A stretch of DNA of 64,000 nucleotides, from positions 34,893 to 98,892 of the forward strand of contig CAZOVB010000011.1 in the NCBI GenBank assembly GCA_964583095.1, given 5' to 3'. The notes under the pieces are model-generated. The model was not told the DNA's origin. It saw only the letters and a list, made by a program, of their open reading frames with translations, and ran no database searches. Both the position numbers and the translations under genes were made by a program. The stretch is from CAZOVB01 sp964583095 (GTDB lineage: Bacteria > Planctomycetota > Phycisphaerae > SM23-33). Of the stretch, positions 52,264-60,983 are shown piece by piece (position 1 is the stretch's first letter; every line of letters begins with the position of its first letter).

Positions 52264-53430
52264 CTAAAGCGCAGGAAGTTCCGGAACGTCCAGCCAGGTG
52301 CGCTTCTTCCAGGATTCCAGACCCAGCTCAGCCAGTTGAACTCCCTTGGCCGCCTCGCGCAGATCCCAGCCGAAGGGCTCATCGCATGCAACGTGGCGCA
52401 GGAACAGTTCCCACTGGATCTTGAAGGCGTTGTCGAAGTCCCCGGCCTGGTCGGGGACCTCCGTCCAGGTCTGGAAGTGGTTGATCGGCGAGTCGATATC
52501 GGGGTTCCACACCGGTCGGGGGGTAGCCTGGAGAGGCTGGATCCAGCACTTTCGCAGCCCGGCGACGGCAGAGCCTTTGGTTCCGTCGACCTGGATTGTC
52601 AGCAGGTCGTCGCGACGAACCCGTGTGCACCAGGAAGAGTTGAACTGCGCGACGATCCCGCCGGCCAGTTCGAAGGTGGCATAGGCGGCGTCGTCGGCGG
52701 TGGCCTGGTAGGCCTTGCCGCTTTCGTCGTAGCGGCGGTCGATATGCGTGGCCCCAAGGCAGCAGAGGGAATTCACGTGGCCAAAGACGTTGTCCAGTAC
52801 GTAGCGCCAGTGACAGAGCATGTCGATGATGATGCCCCCGCCGTCCTCACTGCGGTAGTTCCAACTGGGCCGCTGGGCGGGGAGGTTCTCGCCGGTGAAG
52901 ACCCAGTAGCCGAACTCGCCCTTGACCGAGAGAATCTCCCCGAAAAAGCCGGTATCGATAAGGGTCTTGAGTTTCACGATGCCCGGCAGCCAGAGCTTGT
53001 CCTGGACCACCCCGTGCTTTACGCCGGCCTGGTGGGCGGTCTTATAGAGCTCATAGGCGGTTTTGGAATCCAGGGCGGTAGGCTTTTCGCAGTAGACGTC
53101 CTTTCCCGCGGCGACCGCTTTTGCGACTGCATCGGCCCGGCGGTCGGTGGTCTGGGAATCGAAGTAGACGCTGTAGCGGTCATCGGCCAGGGCTTCATCC
53201 AGGTCGGTGGTCCAATTCTGGATGCCCGACATCTCGGCGAGCCTTTCGAGTTTGACCGGATTGCGTCCGACCAGGATCGGGTCGGGAATGATTCGCAGGT
53301 CGCCGTCGCAGGCGACGCCTCCCTGGCGGATAATCGGCACGATGGACCGCATCAGGTGCTGGTTGGTCCCCATTCGGCCGGTTACACCATTGAGAATGAT
53401 GCCGATTTTGCGTTCTTGCGCGGTCTGCAT
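52264..53430 (-). CDS. Gfo/Idh/MocA-family oxidoreductase
   Basis: 388 residues, AGGAG before the ATG. An NAD(P)-binding N-terminus (KIGIILNGVTGRMGTNQHL) replaces the usual GxGxxG with GVTGRMG. The catalytic Lys is in the family motif VYCEKPTALD. The C-terminal domain has GGGIIIDMLCHWRYVLDNVF, with the His used in catalysis. This family oxidises sugars, inositols or uronates. It lies upstream of no obvious partner but forms a minus-strand cluster with a cupin and a GH88 hydrolase, which suggests action on a sugar released by that enzyme. Confidence 0.92.
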   Translation of the reverse strand: MQTAQERKIGIILNGVTGRMGTNQHLMRSIVPIIRQGGVACDGDLRIIPDPILVGRNPVKLERLAEMSGIQNWTTDLDEALADDRYSVYFDSQTTDRRADAVAKAVAAGKDVYCEKPTALDSKTAYELYKTAHQAGVKHGVVQDKLWLPGIVKLKTLIDTGFFGEILSVKGEFGYWVFTGENLPAQRPSWNYRSEDGGGIIIDMLCHWRYVLDNVFGHVNSLCCLGATHIDRRYDESGKAYQATADDAAYATFELAGGIVAQFNSSWCTRVRRDDLLTIQVDGTKGSAVAGLRKCWIQPLQATPRPVWNPDIDSPINHFQTWTEVPDQAGDFDNAFKIQWELFLRHVACDEPFGWDLREAAKGVQLAELGLESWKKRTWLDVPELPAL

Positions 53431-53459
53431 GCTATCTTCTTCTCCTGCTGTTCTGAGGA

Positions 53460-53915
53460 TTACTGCGTGTCCGAGGGGGCTTGGCTGCACTGGGGCCAGG
53501 CTCCTGCGGGAAGGGCGGGAACGTCCACCCCGGCCACCGGCAGCGTGCCGGCCAGCTCCTGCTTCCAGTGGTCCACGTCGCCGGCCGGCCCGTAAACGTA
53601 GATCATCTTGAGAATCTCATCTCCGGTGTTGGTAAGCTGATGGTACTGCCCGGGGGGGATGAAGACCGCCTGGCCGGCCTGGAGGGTTTCTTTCCGGTCG
53701 CCGAGGCACATCTCTCCCTGCCCGCTGAGGACGAAGTACACTTCCTCCTGCTGCTGGTTGTGCCAGGGAACCTGCCCGCCCCTGGGTTCGAGGGTCACAA
53801 AACCCATCGCGAAACTTTCGGGCTGGATCGGCGAGGCCCCGCCGGCCAGGTTCTGCGTGCGGCGACGGGCCGGGTACGTCCTGCCCTCGATTTTCGAAAG
53901 ATCAGCGATGTTCAT
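53460..53915 (-). CDS. Cupin-domain protein
   Basis: 151 residues, AAGGAG before the ATG. A single cupin barrel: PRGGQVPWHNQQQEEVYFVL carries the G(x)5HxH(x)3-4E-type motif in modified form (His, Gln, Glu), followed by GQGEMCLGD, then GQAVFIPPGQYHQLTNTGDE with the second His motif. It ends with IYVYGPAGDVDHW. Members are isomerases, dioxygenases or sugar sensors. It lies 29 bp upstream of the Gfo/Idh gene on the same strand and about 100 bp after GH88, so it may help process the same uronic sugar. Confidence 0.88.
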   Translation of the reverse strand: MNIADLSKIEGRTYPARRRTQNLAGGASPIQPESFAMGFVTLEPRGGQVPWHNQQQEEVYFVLSGQGEMCLGDRKETLQAGQAVFIPPGQYHQLTNTGDEILKMIYVYGPAGDVDHWKQELAGTLPVAGVDVPALPAGAWPQCSQAPSDTQ

Positions 53916-54014
53916 CGCGGGGGTCTCCTTTTCTCTGCTGCCTGCGGGGACGGGCAACTCATTGGGCTGGTGTGGGGGTGGGATTATACGCTTCTCTCCC
54001 GGCGGTTGCACGCT

Positions 54015-55394
54015 CTAAGCAGGTCCGAAAAAGGTCAGATACGTCTGGTTGTTGGCCAGGCGCTGCAGGTAGAGTCCAAGCTCGCGCAGGTGGTAGTCAC
54101 CCCACATCGAGGCCTCGGAGCAGGGGACCTTTTGGCCGGCGGGAATGTGGTCCCACCCGTTGGGCCTGTGATACACGCTGTGAAGCAGCAGGCCCTGATG
54201 GTCCGGGTCTTCGGATAAATATTCGCTGCCAAGCAGCGCCTTGGCGACGGTCAGGCCGGCCTGGCGGTAGCGGTCGGCCTGGCTGTCCCCTCGCCGGGCC
54301 AGGAACCTGCCCAGGCGCAGCAGGCCCTGGGCGGCAATGGCCGATGCGGAGGAATCGACCGGCTCGTGGTCGTTGTACGGATCGGCCGGGTGCTTCAGGT
54401 AATCGCCCATCCGGGCCAAACCCGGTGCGCCGGTATCCCAGTAGCAGATGCCGTCGGTGGGGGTATGTTCGATGTAGAAGTCGCACGTGGCCCGGGCGGC
54501 CTGGAGGATCGGTTCCACGACGGACTCGGGGTCTCCAAAGGCTTCCAGATCTTCCGGGGTGCACGTTTCCAGGAACTCCAGTTGCTCAGCGGCCCCGAGC
54601 ATGATCCATCCCAGCCCCCGCGTCCAGGTGGTAAAGGGCGAATAGCCCTGCTGGCTGGAGGGACAGCGGAAGCGTCCGTCGTTGCAGTTGAAGATGCACT
54701 CGTGTACCACCCGGCCTGGCAGGTCGTACACGTCCCGTCCCTTGCCGTAGTAGACGCTGTAGGCGGCGGTAGTGTGCAGGTGGCAGATCATACGGCCCAG
54801 CAGATCGATAGCCCGGTCGCCCTCGCCGAGGAGGACGTGACCCAGTCTCCAGGCCACGGCCAGGATCCGACACGACCGGATGGTGTCGGCAAAGAGGCTG
54901 TGGGGCCCGTTGAAGGAGTAGATGTAGCCCATCCGGTCGGGAAGCTGTGTCCATCGGCTGGCCTGGGTAGCGGCGGAGGCTTGCAGGGCCATCTGCCAGA
55001 AGTCCATTTCGCCCGGGGCCGGCTGAATGCGACCCTCCCGGGCAAGTCTCCACAAGTTGCCGTAGGTGCTGAGGTTATTGAACCCGTGGTCGTGCACGCC
55101 GTGGTGGGTCACGTGCGGGGCCATCGTGTCCCGCGTTGCCTCTCGGCCCAGTGTGAGGAATTCCTGCTCGCCGGCGGCGTCGTATTGCAGCAGGGCGGAG
55201 CCGACGACGAACCCCTGTGTCCAGTGTGTCCAGGGCCTGGACTGGTATTTGCCCTCCACCGTCACCACAGGGGGGTCGGCGGGCGAGTGGTTGTCGGAGG
55301 CGATGGAGCGGATTTTCCCGGCCGAAACCTGCCACATGCGTTCCAAGCGGTCTTTCAACTCTGCCGGTGTGATGTTCAAGTCGATGTCGATCAT
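54015..55394 (-). CDS. GH88 unsaturated glucuronyl hydrolase
   Basis: 459 residues, no signal peptide, hence cytoplasmic. GH88 enzymes remove the unsaturated uronic acid left at the end of oligosaccharides by polysaccharide lyases. Visible are the aromatic-rich segments HWTQGFVVGSALLQYDA, GFNNLSTYGNLWRLAREG, PFTTWTRGLGWIMLGAAEQL, PVDSSASAIAAQGLLRLGRF, the SVYHRPNGWDHIPAGQ segment and PCSEASMWGDYHLREL. The Asp residues in the DTGAPG and DSSAS regions are candidates for catalysis. No Shine-Dalgarno sequence is seen. An AACGCCC/GGGCGTT hairpin lies just before the start. Confidence 0.92.
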   Translation of the reverse strand: MIDIDLNITPAELKDRLERMWQVSAGKIRSIASDNHSPADPPVVTVEGKYQSRPWTHWTQGFVVGSALLQYDAAGEQEFLTLGREATRDTMAPHVTHHGVHDHGFNNLSTYGNLWRLAREGRIQPAPGEMDFWQMALQASAATQASRWTQLPDRMGYIYSFNGPHSLFADTIRSCRILAVAWRLGHVLLGEGDRAIDLLGRMICHLHTTAAYSVYYGKGRDVYDLPGRVVHECIFNCNDGRFRCPSSQQGYSPFTTWTRGLGWIMLGAAEQLEFLETCTPEDLEAFGDPESVVEPILQAARATCDFYIEHTPTDGICYWDTGAPGLARMGDYLKHPADPYNDHEPVDSSASAIAAQGLLRLGRFLARRGDSQADRYRQAGLTVAKALLGSEYLSEDPDHQGLLLHSVYHRPNGWDHIPAGQKVPCSEASMWGDYHLRELGLYLQRLANNQTYLTFFGPA

Positions 55395-55456
55395 TGGCGT
55401 CAGTGTACGTTGGAGAAACGCCCGGGTCCAGCAGGGCGTTGGGGCGCAAGGAAAAA

Positions 55457-55486
55457 GCAGGCCTGGTGGGGGAGAGCCAGGCCTGC
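55457..55486. terminator. Bidirectional rho-independent terminator
   Basis: 10-bp perfect stem GCAGGCCTGG/CCAGGCCTGC with a 10-nt loop, T-tracts on both sides (CTTTTC on plus, TTTTTCC on minus). It separates the small lipoprotein gene from GH88. The rest of 55395-55645 holds only small inverted repeats. Confidence 0.85.
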
Positions 55487-55645
55487 CTTTTCATGGGAAC
55501 TGGTCGGCAGGGGGAGACCGACCAACCTCATATATAGCTGAACAAGGCCAATACCGCAAGAAGAATTGGCCGGAAAATGGCCGATTTATGCCGAAGGAGC
55601 AAGAAAGCCGTTTTCAACGCCGGAATAAAGTCGATCCAGAGCGTG

Positions 55646-55993
55646 TCAGTCGCCGTAGGCAGCTCCGAACGTCTCTCCGTAGTTTTCGTTGTGGTTCTCG
55701 CCATGCCAGTCGGGCATGTAGCAGGAGATAAGCATGCACACGTCATGGAATTCGTTGGCCAGGTTTCGGCCGACCTTCTTGGCGCCCTGGCCGGCCTGGA
55801 CCCAGGTGCGGCGGTTCAGCACGGTCTTGGCTCCCAGGCTCATCGCAGCAGAGCCGGTGTCCCCGGCCGTGGCGTAGACAGTGGGCATGAACAGATCCCC
55901 CAAGGAGTTGGGGGACTTCGGGCCGCAGCCACCGCAGGAAAGCAGCAACGCGAGGGCGGGCAAAAGCAGCAACAGGAAACGTTTGTATCTCAT
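55646..55993 (-). CDS. Small lipoprotein of unknown function
   Basis: 115 residues. The chosen ATG has GAGG 6 nt upstream and gives a classic lipoprotein signal (RFLLLLLPALALLLSCGGC), with two candidate lipobox cysteines. The mature part (PTVYATAGDTGSAAMSLGAK, NEFHDVCMLISCYM) has no recognised family. It lies downstream of ileS but behind its terminator, so it is probably expressed on its own. Confidence 0.68.
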   Translation of the reverse strand: MRYKRFLLLLLPALALLLSCGGCGPKSPNSLGDLFMPTVYATAGDTGSAAMSLGAKTVLNRRTWVQAGQGAKKVGRNLANEFHDVCMLISCYMPDWHGENHNENYGETFGAAYGD

Positions 55994-56109
55994 CTGGTAC
56001 CTCATCGAGGCTGGTGGACGTCTTGGGTCGATCCCGCCCTCTGCGCGCGGGAACCACCTGTCATTTTCGGTTCGGCGGGTGCGAACTTGAGTCTTGTGCG
56101 CAAAACAAA

Positions 56110-56139
56110 GCCCCGGCAGCTCTCGAGAGCCACCGGGGC
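56110..56139 (-). terminator. Terminator of ileS
   Basis: On the minus strand the stem GCCCCGG/CCGGGGC encloses an inner GCTCTCGAGAGC hairpin and is followed by TTTGTTTTG, 26 bp after the ileS stop. Confidence 0.8.
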
Positions 56140-56165
56140 GTCAATCGCGAAGGATTCGGCGAAAA

Positions 56166-59147
56166 TCAGCCTTCCAGCTCCTGCACCACGTAGGCATCCC
56201 GGGCCGAGAGGTCCGGATACCCCTCGACGCGGCCCACGTCGGGCCTGCGTTTCCAGCTTCGACTGCAGCGGGGGTACTTTTCCCGCGTGTCGATAACCTC
56301 GATGTCGATATCGTCCAGGCCTTCAACGGCTTCCATGCGGGCATAGCCCACGCCCAGAAGGTCTTCGAGTTCCGTCAGATAAGTTTCGATGAACTCTTTG
56401 GACGCGTCGTTATCGGCGGGGATCTTGAAGACCGCCTCGGCCTCGAGGGAGTTCTTCACCCCGCGGTTGCGGAGATCTTCCAGCTTGGCCAGGCCTCGCT
56501 GACGAAGGTTGAGCAGCCGGTCCCAGATGATCCCCGGCCCGGCTTGGAGAGTGTCGGCTTCGTCCATGGCCTGGTCCTGGACCTGGGGGGTAAGGTCCTC
56601 TCCGTAGCGGAGGACCTCCTCGTCCCAGTCCGGAAGCATCGCCAGATGGACGTTCTCGGGCTCTTCCGGGTCGCGGTTGGGGATGTGGTCCCAGGCCTCG
56701 TCGGCCGTGTGAGGCAGAATCGGGGCCAGAAGCTTCACCAGGGCGGTAAGCACCTCATGGATGACGGTCTGGCCGGCACGGCGACGGACGGCGTCGGGAG
56801 ACTCGCAGTACAGCCGGTCCTTGACGGCCGAAAGGTAAATGCTCGAGGCCTGCACAGTGCAGAACTCGTAGATCAGCCGTGTCGCGCGGTGGAATTCGTA
56901 GCGGTCAAAGGCTCCGCGGACGTCGTGGATCAGGTTCTCAAGCTCCAGGCGCATCCAGAGGTCCACGCTGTGATCGGCGGGATCCTGGGCGTTTTCGGCC
57001 GGGTCGAAGTCGCTGCAGCAGCCCATCATGAAACGCAGGGTGTTTCGGATCTTGCGGTAGGCATCTTCGGCCTGGGCGATAAGCTTCTCCGAGCATCGCA
57101 CGTCGTCCTGGTAGTTCTGAGAGGCGATCCAGAGACGCAGAATATCGGCTCCGCGCTGGTCGAGCTGCTCGATGACGTCCAGGGCGTTGCCCAGGGACTT
57201 GGACATCTTGTAGCCGTCCTCGGTGACAACGAAGCCGTGGGTCAGCAGCGTGGAAAACGGCGCACGGCCGGTTGCACCCAAAGCCGGCAGCAGCGAAAGC
57301 TGGAACCAGCCTCGGTGCTGGTCCGAGCCTTCAAGGTACAGATCCACCGGGATATTGGCTGTCAGGCCCCGGTTAATGGCCACCGAGTGCCAACTGGAAC
57401 CGGATTCGAACCAGACGTCCAGGATGTCCCGCCCGGCTGTGAGCTTTGTTTTATCGAAAGCCCCCGGGTCTTCCAGGGCTTCATCCTCGGCCGGGTCGTA
57501 GTCTTCGAGGATCTCGGCCGGGCTCATCGAGAACCAGCAGTCGCTGCCGTGCTTGCCAAAAGCGCGGGCGACGGCCCGGACACTCTCGGGCGTCAGGAGC
57601 GGCTGGTCCTGCTTGTTGTAGAAGGCAGGGACCGGCAGGCCCCAGGCCCGCTGCCGGGAGATGCACCAATCCGGGCGGCTTTCGAGCATGCCGGTCAGCC
57701 GGTTTCGGCCCCAGTTGGGGATGAAGTCGATTCCGCCATCCTCGCCCGCCCTGGAGGAGGCCTCCAGCGCCATGTTGCGAAGCGTCTTTCCCTCGGCCAG
57801 TTGCTTGTCGACCGCCACAAACCACTGTTCGGTGGCGCGGAAAATCGTCGGGGTCTTGCTCCGCCAGTCGTGCGGATACGAGTGGGTGATGTCTTCGCGA
57901 AGGACCAGGGCCCCGGCTTGGGTCAGATGCTCGATGACCTTGCCGTTGGCGTCCCAGACCCCCACCCCTCTGAGCCACTCGGGCGCGGTGTTGTCGAATG
58001 TTCCATCGCCCTGGACGGGGCAGTAGATGTCCAGCCCCTGCTTCAGGGCGGTGTGGTAATCTTCCAGGCCATGACCCGGTGCGGTATGTACCAGCCCCGT
58101 TCCGCCTTCGAGGGTCACATAGTCGGCCGGGACGACCGGGCAAGTCATTTCGGGCCTGAGAGGCTGACGGTATTCTACTCCCGCATCGATGAGTTCCTGG
58201 CCGGTGAGGGTATCGAGCTTTTTACAGTTCGTCAGGTAGCCCGCCCGGTGCTTTTCCAACCCATCCAGCAGGGCCTGGACACGCTGGGCGGCGACGATCC
58301 ACGTCGCCTTGCCGTCTTCGGTTTCCACGGCCAGGGCCTGGTACTCCAGTTGCGGATGAACCGCCACGGCCAGGTTGGCCGGCAGGGTCCACGGTGTGGT
58401 GGTCCAGATCAGCAGCGACAGGGGGGCGTCATCGGAGCCGGGCAGTTTGTCCGAGCCAGCCGAGACGTCAAAGGCCACATACACGCTCGGGTCGCTGCGA
58501 TCGTGGTATTCCAGTTCCGCATCGGCCAGGGCGGTTCGGTTCTCGATCGACCAGTGTACGGGTTTGAGCTGTCGGTAGACCAGCTCGCCCTCGACCAGGC
58601 GGGCGAAGACCTCCAGGACGCCGGCTTCGTATCGCGGAGCCATGGTGATGTACGGGTCCTCGAAGTTGCCCATCACGCCCAGTCTGCGGAACTGTTTGCT
58701 CTGTTTGTCCACGAAGTCCCGGGCATATTTGGTGCAGACCTTCCGGATCTGCGACGCGTCCATCCGACGAGCCTTTTCGCCCAGTTGTTCCATGACCTTG
58801 GCCTCGATCGGCAGGCCGTGGCAGTCCCAGCCGGGGAGGTACGGCGCGTCGAAGCCGGTCATGTTCTTGACGCGGACGACGATGTCCTTGAGCACCTTGT
58901 TCAGGGCTGTACCCATGTGAATATTGCCGTTGGCATAGGGGGGGCCATCGTGGAGGATGAATCGCTCGTTGCCCGCCCGCTGCTCGCGGAGGGTCTGGTA
59001 GAGCTTCTGCTTGTCCCACTTTTCCTGGAGGAGAGGCTCCTTCTGGAGCAGGCCGGCCTTCATGTCGAAGTCGGTCTTGGGCAGGTTGAGCGTCTGCTTG
59101 TATTTCTTCTTGTTGGTTCCGGTTTCGGGTTGCTTCCCGTTGCTCAT
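56166..59147 (-). CDS. ileS: Isoleucyl-tRNA synthetase
   Basis: 993 residues, AAGGGAGA before the ATG. It charges tRNA-Ile. The class I motifs are HMGT (residues 77-80, in PPYANGNIHMGTALNKVLKD) and KMSKSLGN (about residue 647). The editing domain is inserted between them (LIWTTTPWTLPANLAVAVHP). The C-terminus should be a four-cysteine zinc finger. Here it reads YPRCSRSWKRRPDVGRVEGY, with one cysteine left and the second pair missing. Many IleS need this finger for charging, so the loss is notable. The leader carries a promoter, a short ORF and a terminator hairpin. Confidence 0.97.
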   Translation of the reverse strand: MSNGKQPETGTNKKKYKQTLNLPKTDFDMKAGLLQKEPLLQEKWDKQKLYQTLREQRAGNERFILHDGPPYANGNIHMGTALNKVLKDIVVRVKNMTGFDAPYLPGWDCHGLPIEAKVMEQLGEKARRMDASQIRKVCTKYARDFVDKQSKQFRRLGVMGNFEDPYITMAPRYEAGVLEVFARLVEGELVYRQLKPVHWSIENRTALADAELEYHDRSDPSVYVAFDVSAGSDKLPGSDDAPLSLLIWTTTPWTLPANLAVAVHPQLEYQALAVETEDGKATWIVAAQRVQALLDGLEKHRAGYLTNCKKLDTLTGQELIDAGVEYRQPLRPEMTCPVVPADYVTLEGGTGLVHTAPGHGLEDYHTALKQGLDIYCPVQGDGTFDNTAPEWLRGVGVWDANGKVIEHLTQAGALVLREDITHSYPHDWRSKTPTIFRATEQWFVAVDKQLAEGKTLRNMALEASSRAGEDGGIDFIPNWGRNRLTGMLESRPDWCISRQRAWGLPVPAFYNKQDQPLLTPESVRAVARAFGKHGSDCWFSMSPAEILEDYDPAEDEALEDPGAFDKTKLTAGRDILDVWFESGSSWHSVAINRGLTANIPVDLYLEGSDQHRGWFQLSLLPALGATGRAPFSTLLTHGFVVTEDGYKMSKSLGNALDVIEQLDQRGADILRLWIASQNYQDDVRCSEKLIAQAEDAYRKIRNTLRFMMGCCSDFDPAENAQDPADHSVDLWMRLELENLIHDVRGAFDRYEFHRATRLIYEFCTVQASSIYLSAVKDRLYCESPDAVRRRAGQTVIHEVLTALVKLLAPILPHTADEAWDHIPNRDPEEPENVHLAMLPDWDEEVLRYGEDLTPQVQDQAMDEADTLQAGPGIIWDRLLNLRQRGLAKLEDLRNRGVKNSLEAEAVFKIPADNDASKEFIETYLTELEDLLGVGYARMEAVEGLDDIDIEVIDTREKYPRCSRSWKRRPDVGRVEGYPDLSARDAYVVQELEG

Positions 59148-59203
59148 GGTTGTGTCTCCCTTGCGGGTGTGGGTTTGTCACAGGCCCGCGTGGCAAGAAA
59201 AAA

Positions 59204-59227
59204 GCCCTGAGAAAATGGGCTCAGGGC
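59204..59227 (-). terminator. Intrinsic terminator inside the ileS leader (attenuator candidate)
   Basis: On the minus strand GCCCTGAG-CCCATTTT-CTCAGGGC (8-bp stem) is followed by TTTTTTCTT, ending about 50 nt before the ileS start. The start of the stem could alternatively pair with GGGGCT at the end of the upstream leader ORF. Confidence 0.75.
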
Positions 59228-59254
59228 GAAAGGTCCGTGGTGTTCGAAGTGGCT

Positions 59255-59368
59255 TCAGCCCCGGCGTGTGTGGCTTTGGCGGGGGGCAATGATACCGGCG
59301 CCGGTGCGCAGAAGCAGCCCGTGAAGCTTACAAAGCCTGCGGGAAGATCTCTTATGCACAGCCAGCAT
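59255..59368 (-). CDS. Putative leader peptide upstream of ileS
   Basis: 37 residues, too short for usual gene finders. The ATG has GGAG with a 5-nt spacer. The peptide starts MLAVHKRSSRRL and contains tandem Ile codons (ATC ATT) in GAGIIAP near its C-terminus. Its stop lies about 28 nt before the terminator hairpin and the frame lies downstream of the best promoter in the region. A role in attenuation of ileS is proposed from the layout only. Confidence 0.4.
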   Translation of the reverse strand: MLAVHKRSSRRLCKLHGLLLRTGAGIIAPRQSHTRRG

Positions 59369-59415
59369 GGTTTCTCCGAAAGTCCGGGCCAATGATGCTG
59401 CCAAACTCGTAAGGG

Positions 59416-59443
59416 ATTATAACGGCTCGTGATGGGGCGTCAA
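59416..59443 (-). promoter_or_regulatory. Strong sigma70-type promoter of ileS
   Basis: On the minus strand: TTGACG, 16-bp spacer, perfect TATAAT. The transcript would have a leader of about 260 nt before ileS. No T-box element is seen in the leader. Confidence 0.75.
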
Positions 59444-59459
59444 CGGGGTTTCGCAACAC

Positions 59460-60914
59460 TCACAGGGGCAGAGCGATCCCCGCACCTTTTCGTCCGGAAA
59501 GGTCGATCTGCTTCCACTTGCCCCGTTCAAACCTCCAGGCCATCGCCAGGCCCAACAGGACGACGTATGCACTGGTAGCCAGCCAGGGCCCCAGCGAACC
59601 CAGTTCCGGCGCCAGCCAGACCAGCAGGGATCCCCCGCCCAGGATGACCGTCCAGCTCAGGACAATCGTGGCCACCATCGGCCAGCGGGTATCGCCCGCC
59701 CCGCGAAGCGCGCCGGTGTAGATCAGGGCGGCCGCATCGAGGAACTGGAACGCTGCGGCGATCAGCAGGACATTTCGGCCGATCTCGACCACCTGCTGGG
59801 CGTCACGGGCTACCGTGGTGGCTGAGACGCCCGCCAGCGGCACCTGTCGGACGAAGAAGGTCGCCAACTCCGTCCGCCACAGCCAGAACGCCCCGCCGCA
59901 TAGGCCCATGAACGTCATCGAAACCGCCAGGGCCAGGTGCGTGGCACGACGGGCGTGTTCGGGCCTGCCCTGGCCGATGCTCTTGCCCACCAGGGCGGTG
60001 GTGGCCATCCCCGCTCCGACCGTCGGCATGAAAGAGAGTCCCAGGTATCGCATGGCGATCGTGCTGGCGGCCAGGTGGATCGGCCCGAAGTACCGCCCGA
60101 CCAGTACCCCGGTAAAGAGGCTCCAGCAGAGGATGTCATTGCAGAGCTGCGTCCCGGCCGGCCAGCCGAGCTTCAGGAGCCTGCCCACGTGATGGCGGTG
60201 AACCGAGCCCAGCCTGCCCGTGCCGTACATGCGTCGCATGGGCCTGCGAAGGAACAGCGCCCCCAGCAGGAGGAACTGGACGATCCAGGCCGAGACGGTC
60301 GCAATGGCCGCCCCCTCCAGGCCCATGGGCGGAAAGCCCCATTTGCCGAAGATCAGCACCCAGTCTCCCAGAAGATTCAAGCCGTTGGAGACCAGTGAGA
60401 CGATCAGCACCACCATGGGCCGGTGCAGGCCGTAGAAGAACTGCTCCAGCACGCGCGAGCCGAGGGTAAACCCGATCGTGAGGATCATGTAGCGAAAGTA
60501 TAAGGTCTCCATGGCCGCAACGGCCGGGCCGTGACCCATCAGGGAAAAGAAGGAATCTGCAAACAGGGCCGTCGGGGCCAGCAGCAACCCCGCCAGGGCG
60601 CAGATCAGCAGACCTGCCCACGCATAGGGAGCGGTGCGTTGCAGGCGCCCCCGGCCGAGATCCTGGCTGACGTAGGTGCTGACCACGCTGAGCGTACCCA
60701 GAAAAAACGATTCGGGCACGAACGACCACATGCCCCCCTGGAATTGAGCGGCCAGCACTCCGGGGCCGACGTAACTGACCATCACCGAGTCGACGAACTT
60801 CATGACCGTCGCGTTGAGCATGGTCAGGCTCGCCGGCCAGGCCAGGCGCAGCACGGCCCCGAGCCCGGGTTTGCCGGGCTCCTGACGGGTGCTGTTTGCA
60901 GGTGAGGGGCTCAT
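59460..60914 (-). CDS. MATE-family multidrug/cation antiporter
   Basis: 484 residues with 12 hydrophobic helices in two homologous halves. The N-terminal half starts AVLRLAWPASLTMLNATVMK and FVDSVMVSYVGPGVLAAQFQ, as in MATE proteins. The second half has HHVGRLLKLGWPAGTQLCND and VGAGMATTALVGKSIGQGRP. It would export organic cations in exchange for Na+ or H+ across the inner membrane. The ATG gives the usual short hydrophilic N-terminus. It is divergent from the ECF sigma factor gene. Confidence 0.93.
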   Translation of the reverse strand: MSPSPANSTRQEPGKPGLGAVLRLAWPASLTMLNATVMKFVDSVMVSYVGPGVLAAQFQGGMWSFVPESFFLGTLSVVSTYVSQDLGRGRLQRTAPYAWAGLLICALAGLLLAPTALFADSFFSLMGHGPAVAAMETLYFRYMILTIGFTLGSRVLEQFFYGLHRPMVVLIVSLVSNGLNLLGDWVLIFGKWGFPPMGLEGAAIATVSAWIVQFLLLGALFLRRPMRRMYGTGRLGSVHRHHVGRLLKLGWPAGTQLCNDILCWSLFTGVLVGRYFGPIHLAASTIAMRYLGLSFMPTVGAGMATTALVGKSIGQGRPEHARRATHLALAVSMTFMGLCGGAFWLWRTELATFFVRQVPLAGVSATTVARDAQQVVEIGRNVLLIAAAFQFLDAAALIYTGALRGAGDTRWPMVATIVLSWTVILGGGSLLVWLAPELGSLGPWLATSAYVVLLGLAMAWRFERGKWKQIDLSGRKGAGIALPL

Positions 60915-60983
60915 GGTGCGACAGAGCGTACCCTTTTTTTCGGAAATTCTGAAGGGCTCACCTTCTGTCGAGCGTCTACGTGG

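Noticed and set aside
59228..59415. T-box riboswitch upstream of ileS
   Set aside because: No T-box consensus or specifier loop is visible; a short reading frame followed by a terminator explains the region better.
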